In this document: piece after piece, positions 14,360 to 20,333 of the stretch | Position numbering within the stretch: position 1 is the stretch's first letter | Layout: each line of letters starts with the position of its first letter | Assembly: GCA_023426005.1 (NCBI GenBank) | Contig: JAFABO010000186.1 | Coordinates: 1-20,333, forward strand | Source: Bacillota bacterium | GTDB taxonomy: Bacteria; Bacillota; Clostridia; Acetivibrionales; DSM-1351 | Direction: 5' to 3' | DNA length: 20,333 nucleotides | The notes under the pieces: model-generated | Databases searched by the model: none | Seen by the model: the letters and a program-made list of their open reading frames with translations, nothing else | What the model was told of the DNA's origin: nothing | Position numbers and translations under genes: made by a program

Positions 14360-16519
14360 ATGAGAGATCTACAAAAAATAATTAATCAGATGTCATTGGA
14401 AGATAAATTATCGGAAATCACACAGCTATACGGGAATATTGAAAATGGAGACGGGGACAGAGAATTGATGGGTATCGACTACCGGTTTGAGACAGATGAG
14501 CACCTGGAAGACAATACCGGATCCATCCTGGGTGTTTCGGGAGCAAAGGTTTTAAAGGCCGCTCAGAAGAGACATCTGGAAAAATCCAAACACAAAATAC
14601 CCCTTATTTTCATGCACGATATCATACACGGCTACAGGACAATTTTTCCTTCACCTCTTGCCATGGCCTGCACCTGGCAGCCCGGGCTTATTAAAAGATC
14701 TGCGGAAATTGCAGCCAGAGAGGCTGCTGTTTCGGGCATACATGTGACTTTTTCGCCCATGTGTGACCTGGCCAGAGATGCAAGATGGGGCAGAGTCGTT
14801 GAAACAAGCGGTGAAGATGTGTATTTGAACGGACTGTATTCCAGGGCTTATGTTGAAGGATACCAGGGAGACAGCATTGCTTCAAAATTTAAGATTGCGG
14901 CATGTGCAAAACATTTTGCGGCTTACGGTATGGCTGAAGGCGGCAGGGATTATAATACAACCGAGGTAAGTGAATATACATTGCGTGAGCATCACTTTCC
15001 CGCCTATAAAGCTGCTGTTGTTGCAGGTGCAAAAATGATGATGACCTCCTTCAATGCTCTGAATGGGATACCTGCTTCCGGAAACAAGTGGCTGTTCCAG
15101 GAGGTTCTACGCAAGGAGTGGGGCTTTGAGGGAGTTGTTATTTCAGACTGTACAGCCATTGTTGAGCTTATACAGCACGGCTATGCAGAAGACGGGGCCG
15201 AGGCGGCAAAAAAAGCAATTGATGCCGGCGTTGATATAGAGATGGTATCGACCACTTATTACAGGAATGCCAAGAAGCTTATCGAAGAGGGCAGGCTTAC
15301 CGAAAGTCAGATAGATCAGGCTGTTCTTCGTGTGCTGACGCTGAAAGAGGAACTGGGACTGTTTGATAACCCCTACAAGGATGCAGATGAAGAATTGGAG
15401 AAGAAATATATTCTCTGTGATGAACATAGAGCAGAGGCGAGGCGCATTGCCCGTGACTCAATGGTGCTGTTGAAAAACGACGGGGTGCTGCCTCTTGCAA
15501 AAAATATAAAAAATATAGCGCTGATCGGCCCTCTGGCTGATTCCAGAGAGATGCTGGACACTTGGTCCGCTTATGGAGAAGAGAATGATTGCATAACTTT
15601 AAAAGAGGCCTTAACCGGACAAGCAGAGATAAGATATGCAAGAGGCTGCGGAATCACAGACTTTGACGATTCGGAGGTTAACGAAGCCATTGCGCTAGCA
15701 AATGACAGTGATATCATCATTTTGGCACTGGGCGAGGAACCCTTGATGAGCGGTGAATCCGGGAGCAGGCTGCAAATCGGCTTGCCGGGCTATCAGGAGA
15801 CCTTGGCAAAAAAAATATTTGCAATTGGCAAACCGGTCATAATTATTCTGTATAACGGCAGACCTCTTGCAATCCCAGGCCTTGACAAAGAGGCAAATGC
15901 CATACTTGAAGCCTGGTTCCCCGGAACAGAAGGAAACAATGCGGTCTGTGACATTCTTCTAGGAGAGCATTCTCCAAGCGGACGGTTGACCATGTCATTC
16001 CCGTATGCCCTGGGCCAGTGTCCCATCTACTATAATCGCTATAGCACTGGCAGACCGGCTGAAGACGTTTACAATTCCGGCAGGTTTACTTCAAGGTATA
16101 TGGACGGGCAGAGTGTTCCCCTCTATCCGTTCGGACATGGCCTGACCTATGCAAATTTTAAGTATGACCGGGTAGTTTTAAGCCAAAATAAAATGGAGAA
16201 GAGTGAAACCATTGCGGCCAGCTGTAAAATTAAGAACACCGGCAAAATTTCCGCTACAGAAACAGTTCAGCTTTATTTGAGGGACATGTCAGGCAGTCGT
16301 GTACGGCCCATAAGAATGCTGAAGGGCTTTGAACGGGTAACACTGAAAGCCGGCGAGGAAAGGGAGGTAAGCTTTGAGATCAATGATGAAATGCTGAAGT
16401 TTAACACCCTTGAAAACGGATATTCTTCAGAGCCCGGAAGGTTCAGGGTTTACATTTCCAAAGATACGTCAATAGAAGAGTATGCCGAGTTTGAGTTAAT
16501 GGGGATTAATCCCGTTTAA
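14360..16519 (+). CDS. bglX: glycoside hydrolase family 3, BglX-like beta-glycosidase (cytoplasmic)
   Basis: The product (719 residues) has the three-domain GH3 layout: a TIM-like barrel (about 1-335), an alpha/beta sandwich (about 365-580) and a C-terminal fibronectin-III-like domain (about 615-719). It follows E. coli BglX closely in pattern: ARWGRVVETSGED, KHFAAYG (184-190), GFEGVVISDCTAI with nucleophile Asp263 (BglX has SDH), ELIQHGYAED, and GESGSRLQIGLPG with Glu466 as likely acid/base. It lacks the KHFPGHGD signature of NagZ hexosaminidases, so beta-glucoside/galactoside-type hydrolysis is more likely. BglX itself is periplasmic, but this protein has no signal peptide and should act on imported sugar. 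ATG 14360 has GGAGAGG with a 9-base spacer; in-frame GTG 14318 and ATG 14342 lack one. Confidence 0.92.
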   Translation: MRDLQKIINQMSLEDKLSEITQLYGNIENGDGDRELMGIDYRFETDEHLEDNTGSILGVSGAKVLKAAQKRHLEKSKHKIPLIFMHDIIHGYRTIFPSPLAMACTWQPGLIKRSAEIAAREAAVSGIHVTFSPMCDLARDARWGRVVETSGEDVYLNGLYSRAYVEGYQGDSIASKFKIAACAKHFAAYGMAEGGRDYNTTEVSEYTLREHHFPAYKAAVVAGAKMMMTSFNALNGIPASGNKWLFQEVLRKEWGFEGVVISDCTAIVELIQHGYAEDGAEAAKKAIDAGVDIEMVSTTYYRNAKKLIEEGRLTESQIDQAVLRVLTLKEELGLFDNPYKDADEELEKKYILCDEHRAEARRIARDSMVLLKNDGVLPLAKNIKNIALIGPLADSREMLDTWSAYGEENDCITLKEALTGQAEIRYARGCGITDFDDSEVNEAIALANDSDIIILALGEEPLMSGESGSRLQIGLPGYQETLAKKIFAIGKPVIIILYNGRPLAIPGLDKEANAILEAWFPGTEGNNAVCDILLGEHSPSGRLTMSFPYALGQCPIYYNRYSTGRPAEDVYNSGRFTSRYMDGQSVPLYPFGHGLTYANFKYDRVVLSQNKMEKSETIAASCKIKNTGKISATETVQLYLRDMSGSRVRPIRMLKGFERVTLKAGEEREVSFEINDEMLKFNTLENGYSSEPGRFRVYISKDTSIEEYAEFELMGINPV

Positions 16520-16555
16520 AATGGAGCAAAACAGTTGAATAGATCCATGTAATGA

Positions 16556-16753
16556 TTACCGCACATTAAGTTAAGACTAAGTGCGGTAAGTAAATCCGGG
16601 ACTGCCAGATTGGATGTCGGTATGACGGAATCATACTCTGCCGAAGGAAAAGCAATTATTCCGGTATATAAGAATGATACCAATTATTTAGTGCTCCATA
16701 AATCCGGAGAGAAGGATGCTGAAAAATCCAAAATATACTTTAAGCTGAAATAA
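16556..16753 (+). pseudogene. possible 3' remnant of an unrecognised gene
   Basis: A 65-codon frame runs from just after an in-frame stop to TAA 16751-16753. It has a protein-like composition (for example GKAIIPVYKNDTNYLVLHKS and a closing KSKIYFKLK, which looks like a final beta strand). No ribosome binding site supports the only internal ATG (at about 16621). I do not recognise the family. At its left end TTACCGCAC (16556-16564) and GTGCGGTAA (16581-16589) form a perfect 9-bp hairpin without a T-run. The rest of the spacer, 16754-16895, shows no gene that I can support. Confidence 0.3.
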
Positions 16754-16895
16754 AGCATTTTATATGTGCACAATTGTACCGGATAAGTGCTGCAAAATTA
16801 ATACCGAAACATACGGCTAAGTTTATTGGTACCGTTGGAGGGCATTGCTGGGCCACAAGCTGTTGGTGCCGTGATGATATCTGTTCAGCTGCAGC

Positions 16896-16935
16896 AAAAA
16901 AGCGTTGTCTTCATAAAAAAAGGCAGCGCTTTTTT
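16896..16935. terminator. bidirectional terminator
   Basis: AAAAAAGCGTTGTC (16896-16909) pairs with GGCAGCGCTTTTTT (16922-16935), 14 pairs with two G-U. It ends in a T-run on the plus strand and has the matching T-run on the minus strand. It lies 58 bases past the stop of the minus-strand MerR gene and can also stop transcripts coming from the sugar operon. Confidence 0.75.
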
Positions 16936-16993
16936 ACCGGTATAACTATAACCAGCCATTATAATGATTTTTCTCCGCTTTACAAAAGTCCAT

Positions 16994-17605
16994 TTATGCC
17001 TTTCCGATTAGTTTCTTTAACCTTCCTCCAAGAGAGGTGCTTTTTCGTTCTCTCCAATTGGTGATACTTCTGTCGACCTCCTGGAAGTGTCTGTCAAGTT
17101 TTATCTCAAGTTTTCTTGAGCTGTTTTCAACACATGCCCCCAGCTCGAGCTTTGATTTATGTATCTCTTTTGATAGCTGCTCCCTGGTTGACAGGAGCTC
17201 TGTGGATATATTATTAAAAACCTGTTCCTTCATATTGTTAAGCGCGTCGATAATTGCTGTGAGCTCGGTGCTGCTCAATTGTGAAGCAGCATGGCCCATG
17301 ACCGCGGGCAATTGAGCTTCATTAAGCTGGGCGGACGAATTTAAAGCTATCCCCGGAGAACTGTCCTTTATGATATGTTCATCTTCCAGTATCTTTCTTA
17401 TTGCTTTAAGTTCGAGTCCCTGATCGCGCATATCCTTTATCTGGTACATGACATTAGCCAGCTCTGTGGTATAAAATCTTCTGCCTCTGCTGTCCTTGGG
17501 GATTTTCAGCCCGAACTCCTTTTCATAAAATCTTAAAGCATGATCAGTTATATTTAAACATTCGCTTAATTCTGTTATAGAATACCGATCCTTTAAAATA
17601 TCCAT
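16994..17605 (-). CDS. MerR-type DNA-binding protein with long helical C-terminal tail
   Basis: The product (203 residues) has an N-terminal MerR helix-turn-helix and wing (about 8-75: YSITELSECLNITDHALRFYEKE, then GRRFYTTELANVMYQIKDMRDQG). A linker (80-110) and a long, charged, helix-prone region (about 115-185) with coiled-coil-like spacing follow. It ends in a basic GGRLKKLIGKA. It lacks the effector-binding Cys pattern of metal-sensing MerR proteins and any GyrI-like domain. The layout resembles Bacillus RacA, a MerR-fold chromosome-anchoring protein with a coiled coil; that comparison is of architecture only, and an ordinary regulator is equally possible. The ATG at 17605 has AGGAGG with an 8-base spacer. 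It follows rluA on the same strand but has its own promoter. Confidence 0.85.
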   Translation of the reverse strand: MDILKDRYSITELSECLNITDHALRFYEKEFGLKIPKDSRGRRFYTTELANVMYQIKDMRDQGLELKAIRKILEDEHIIKDSSPGIALNSSAQLNEAQLPAVMGHAASQLSSTELTAIIDALNNMKEQVFNNISTELLSTREQLSKEIHKSKLELGACVENSSRKLEIKLDRHFQEVDRSITNWRERKSTSLGGRLKKLIGKA

Positions 17606-17682
17606 ATAAAATTCCTCCTGACAAATCCTTCTTCATTTGTAGAACCGGTATTTTAATCCGGCGCAAATTGTTTCATATGAAG

Positions 17683-17711
17683 ATAGTAGCATATCAGGGG
17701 CCCTATGTAAA
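17683..17711 (-). promoter_or_regulatory. promoter of the MerR-type gene
   Basis: On the minus strand TTTACA (17711-17706) is followed after 17 bases by TACTAT (17688-17683). Transcription would start about 70 bases before the ATG at 17605, just past the stop of rluA. Confidence 0.45.
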
Positions 17712-17715
17712 ATAT

Positions 17716-18621
17716 TTACAGGCCATTTCGCATTATTTCCAGCACAGCCTCCATGTCCGAGGGCAGTTCAGCATTGAAGATAACTTCCTTACGGGTTTCA
17801 GGATGAGCTATTTTGGTAATGTGGGAATGGAGAGCCTGGCGGGAAATCAACAGGCCTGTATTTTCAGAATAAAGTGTGTCTCCATATATGGGAAACCCCA
17901 TTGCCTGGCAGTGGACTCTGATCTGGTGTGTTCTTCCGGTTTCCAACTTAAATCTAAGTAAAGCTGCATTATGCGGAGGAAAACTCTCCATGACCTCATA
18001 ATGTGTTACCGAAGGAGCTCCCGTATGGGAGATATGCCTCAGCATAATGCTTCCGGGCTTTCTGTCGATTGGCAGATCAATGGTTCCGGCTGTGGAAGGG
18101 GGTATACCCTGTACAATGCCCAGGTATTCCTTTTCAAAAATTTTTGCCTTCATCTGCCGGATAAGTGCCTCCTGTGCAAATTGATTTTTTGCAAAGATAA
18201 TAATACCGGAGGTTTCTCTGTCCAGCCTGCTGACAGGTCTGACTTTTTTAGAAATGCCTTTTTGCTTCAGGTAATATACAATCCCGTTTGCTATTGTGGA
18301 GTCAGAATGGCTGCTGGTAGGGTGTACCACAATTCCGGACTGCTTGTTCAGCACCAGGAGACAGTTATCCTCGTAAATTATATCTATGGGAATGTCCTGT
18401 GGTTCGATATACTCGCAGTCTTCTTCAAGTTCGAGTTCAACTCTGATCTGATCGTTTTCTTTTATAATGTAATTTACGTGAACAGCTTCATTGTTTACAT
18501 AAATTTTATTTTGAAACTTCAGTTTCTTAACCAATCTTCCGGATATTTGCAGTCTTCCCTTCAGAATGTATTTCAGGGGCCTGCCCGCATCGGAAATATC
18601 AGCTCTGTGTTCTAAAATCAT
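17716..18621 (-). CDS. RluA family RNA pseudouridine synthase
   Basis: The product (301 residues) has an N-terminal S4 RNA-binding domain (about 14-62) and an RluA catalytic domain. The signature RLDRETSG (132-139) holds the catalytic Asp134. It is preceded by Ser131 where many members have His. Further motifs are NKQSGIVVHPT (92-102), KEYLGIV, and LETGRTHQIRVH near the C-terminus. It isomerises specific uridines in rRNA or tRNA; the target cannot be told from sequence, and RluD-, YhcT- or YjbO-like roles are all possible. The ATG at 18621 has GGAGG with a 5-base spacer. An in-frame ATG at 18633 has none, because the ribosome binding site lies downstream of it. Confidence 0.93.
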   Translation of the reverse strand: MILEHRADISDAGRPLKYILKGRLQISGRLVKKLKFQNKIYVNNEAVHVNYIIKENDQIRVELELEEDCEYIEPQDIPIDIIYEDNCLLVLNKQSGIVVHPTSSHSDSTIANGIVYYLKQKGISKKVRPVSRLDRETSGIIIFAKNQFAQEALIRQMKAKIFEKEYLGIVQGIPPSTAGTIDLPIDRKPGSIMLRHISHTGAPSVTHYEVMESFPPHNAALLRFKLETGRTHQIRVHCQAMGFPIYGDTLYSENTGLLISRQALHSHITKIAHPETRKEVIFNAELPSDMEAVLEIMRNGL

Positions 18622-18641
18622 AATTTCCTCCATGAATAAGC

Positions 18642-18694
18642 AGCTGTAATAAAACTTCTACAGCTATTATACAGGCATTAAATAATTAGCTCAA
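18642..18694 (-). promoter_or_regulatory. promoter of the rluA-family gene with an inverted repeat over the start site
   Basis: On the minus strand TTGAGC (18694-18689) is followed after exactly 17 bases by a perfect TATAAT (18671-18666). The inverted repeat AGCTGTA (18642-18648)/TACAGCT (18659-18665), spaced by 10 bases, covers the predicted transcription start near 18659. It could be an operator or, if transcription starts a little earlier, a leader hairpin. Confidence 0.6.
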
Positions 18695-18865
18695 CTTTAT
18701 ATATTCATTTCAAAAAAACAAGGATCAGGTTTTAGGTATTTTAAAAAGCATAAAAATTGCAGAATTCGAATAGCACATAAGTCGACTTCCAATTTGAATA
18801 AAATTTTGTTCAATTACAATTAAATGCTTATTTATTGCCTTTAAAGCTAGCTACCGGCTTCAAAA

Positions 18866-18876
18866 TGGTATATAAT
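18866..18876 (+). promoter_or_regulatory. possible extended -10 promoter of the methionine gamma-lyase-like gene
   Basis: TGGTATATAAT contains a TGn extension and overlapping TATATA/TATAAT boxes about 52 bases before the ATG at 18928. No -35 was recognised. Confidence 0.35.
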
Positions 18877-18927
18877 TCTATTAAAAAGCTAATTTTTATT
18901 TATACTGATACGAAAGAGGAATGGTTG

Positions 18928-20214
18928 ATGGATTTTAAAATAAGGGAATATTTGAAACAGCACTTTGAAATTGAGGACAGGGTGATTGAACTGGCTGAGC
19001 AGGCGGAAAAAGACGCTCAGAAGGTTTTTGAAAGAATAGAGAATACCAAACAGATAAACCAGTTAAAAGTAATCAAGGCAATGCAGGACAATAAACTCAG
19101 CGATTCACATTTCAACGGAACTACCGGCTACGGTTATGATGACAGGGGAAGGGAAGTTCTCGACAGTGTGTATGCAAATATTTTTGGTGCGGAAGATGCA
19201 CTGGGCAGACATCAGATAGTCTCAGGTACACAGGCTCTGGCACTGTGCCTTTTTGGCAATCTCAGACCGGGAGACCAGCTGGTGGCTGTTACCGGCAAAC
19301 CCTATGATACATTGGAGGAAGTAATAGGGATCAGAGGTGAGAACTGCGGTTCTCTGAAGGAATTCGGAGTCAATTACAGACAGGTGGAATTAAAACCTGA
19401 CGGGAAACCTGATCTGGAACAAATACGCAGGGTTGTCACGCCTTCAACAAAAATGGCAATGCTCCAGCGCTCAAGAGGGTATTCCTGGAGAGATGCATTG
19501 TGCATTGAAGACATAAAAAGTGTTATAAGCACTGTCAAGTCCATAAACAGTTCAATAATTGTCATGGTTGACAACTGCTACGGGGAATTTGTAGAAGAGG
19601 TTGAACCGATTGAGGCGGGAGCCGATATAATAGCGGGCTCCCTTATAAAAAATCCTGGAGGCGGACTGGCTTTGACAGGGGGCTATATTGCAGGCAGGAA
19701 AGAGCTGGTGGAGCAGGCTGCCTTTAGACTGACATCTCCGGGACTGGGAAAAGAAGTCGGAGCTTCACTGGGCAATAACAGGCTGATGTTCCAGGGCCTG
19801 TTCATGGCACCTCATGTTGTAGCCGAAAGCTTGAAGGGGGCGGTGTTCTGTGCTGCCCTTATGGAACGTGCCGGCTTTGAAACACTGCCTTCAGTCGATG
19901 TCAAAAGAAGTGACATAATTCAAGCTGTAAAATTCGATAACGAACAAAGCCTCATAGCATTCTGCCAGGGTATCCAGAAGGGTTCACCGGTGGATTCCTA
20001 TGTAACACCCCAGCCCTGGGAGATGCCTGGCTACGATTCCCCGGTTATAATGGCGGCGGGAGCCTTTGTTCAGGGCTCCTCCATAGAGCTCAGCGCCGAT
20101 GCGCCAATAAAGAGTCCGTATATAGCGTATGTGCAGGGCGGTCTGGTATATGAGCATGTAAAGCTTGGAAATATCATAGCGCTGCAGAAATTGTTCAATA
20201 GCAGGGAAAAATAG
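18928..20214 (+). CDS. methionine gamma-lyase family protein (aluminum resistance/YnbB family, PLP enzyme)
   Basis: The product (428 residues) is a fold-type I PLP enzyme of the Alum_res/YnbB family. Visible features are HFNGTTGYGYDDRGRE (61-76), HQIVSGTQALAL (95-106), where cofactor phosphate contacts are expected, VDNCYGEF (214-221) with the pyridine-binding Asp215, and AGSLIKNPGGGL (236-247) with Lys241 as the likely PLP lysine. Members are annotated as cystathionine/methionine gamma-lyase-like; the physiological substrate is not settled. ATG 18928 has GAGGA with a 7-base spacer; the frame is open upstream to a TTG at 18835 without support. A membrane-anchored protein begins 24 bases downstream and is probably in the same operon. 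Confidence 0.92.
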   Translation: MDFKIREYLKQHFEIEDRVIELAEQAEKDAQKVFERIENTKQINQLKVIKAMQDNKLSDSHFNGTTGYGYDDRGREVLDSVYANIFGAEDALGRHQIVSGTQALALCLFGNLRPGDQLVAVTGKPYDTLEEVIGIRGENCGSLKEFGVNYRQVELKPDGKPDLEQIRRVVTPSTKMAMLQRSRGYSWRDALCIEDIKSVISTVKSINSSIIVMVDNCYGEFVEEVEPIEAGADIIAGSLIKNPGGGLALTGGYIAGRKELVEQAAFRLTSPGLGKEVGASLGNNRLMFQGLFMAPHVVAESLKGAVFCAALMERAGFETLPSVDVKRSDIIQAVKFDNEQSLIAFCQGIQKGSPVDSYVTPQPWEMPGYDSPVIMAAGAFVQGSSIELSADAPIKSPYIAYVQGGLVYEHVKLGNIIALQKLFNSREK

Positions 20215-20237
20215 CCGCTGCGGAAATGGAGTTGTAC

Positions 20238-20333
20238 ATGAGTGTTTTTAAAAAGCAGAGTGTCAGAATAGGAACCCTCATAGCAGGTGTATTTTTGTTA
20301 ATATACCTTCCGGCGCTGTTATTTATCATATAT
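20238..20333 (+). CDS. N-terminus of a membrane-anchored protein, cut by the window edge
   Basis: ATG 20238 has GGAG with a 6-base spacer and opens 32 codons with no stop before the edge. A short basic start (MSVFKKQSVRIG) is followed by a hydrophobic helix (about 13-32). In clostridia the gene after this PLP enzyme is often an HlyD-like membrane protein, which would fit, but too little is visible to assign it. Confidence 0.7.
   Translation, partial: MSVFKKQSVRIGTLIAGVFLLIYLPALLFIIY

Noticed and set aside
16556..16589. Hairpin after the GH3 gene as an intrinsic terminator
   Set aside because: The 9-bp stem is perfect but neither strand has a T-run. The clear terminator is at 16896-16935.
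16774..17064. 96-codon plus-strand frame
   Set aside because: It runs through the bidirectional terminator and into the antisense of the MerR gene, and has no recognisable protein pattern.
17971..18615. 214-codon plus-strand frame
   Set aside because: It lies entirely opposite the rluA-family gene, has no ribosome binding site, and has a composition rich in Cys, Phe and Tyr typical of an antisense shadow.
1..20333. CRISPR arrays, insertion sequences, tRNA or rRNA genes, prophage genes
   Set aside because: No regularly spaced direct repeats, transposase motifs, terminal repeats, cloverleaf patterns or phage structural genes were recognised on either strand.

Overview
The window looks like the chromosome of a low-GC, Gram-positive anaerobe of the Clostridia, probably near Ruminiclostridium/Clostridium. 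The signs are AT-rich spacers, AGGAGG-type ribosome binding sites, an AgrB-type peptide processor, a DUF1638 plus ASKHA corrinoid-activation pair, a binding-protein-dependent sugar ABC system with no ATPase gene of its own, and a methionine gamma-lyase-like (aluminum resistance family) gene. This placement rests on protein families; no rRNA or tRNA gene was seen.

Left part (1-2416): a seven-helix membrane protein, cut by the left edge, follows an agrB-like gene on the minus strand. No agrD peptide gene is visible. A divergent zinc-ribbon/TM2 protein ends at a good terminator.

Corrinoid part (2461-6283): an extended -10 promoter precedes a DUF1638 protein and a [2Fe-2S]-ASKHA reductive activator of corrinoid proteins. 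On the other strand lie a small GyrI-like protein and a clearly broken uroporphyrinogen-decarboxylase-family (corrinoid methyltransferase-type) gene with two frameshifts and missing sequence. No corrinoid protein or intact methyltransferase is present, so this looks like a methyl-transfer locus that has lost parts.

Sugar part (6408-16519): an AgaI-like hexosamine-6-phosphate deaminase/isomerase is divergent from an operon of seven genes: ROK repressor, PfkB-type sugar kinase, GH4 glycosidase, lipoprotein binding protein, two permeases and a BglX-like GH3 glycosidase. The ROK promoter (TTGACA-17-TATATT) carries two near-identical AT-rich boxes 31 bp apart, one of them palindromic and overlapping the -35. 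Both glycosidases lack signal peptides. The gene set therefore suggests that an oligosaccharide is imported intact, split in the cytoplasm, and its sugar phosphorylated by the PfkB protein. If the AgaI-like enzyme belongs to the pathway, the sugar may be a hexosamine. A strong stem-loop lies after the binding-protein gene and a terminator-like hairpin lies before the GH3 gene, so expression within the operon is probably graded.

Right part (16520-20333): a 474-base stretch holds a possible gene remnant and a bidirectional terminator. Then come a MerR-type protein with a long helical tail, an RluA-family pseudouridine synthase (both minus strand, each with a recognisable promoter), a methionine gamma-lyase family protein (plus strand), and the first 32 codons of a membrane-anchored protein cut by the right edge.
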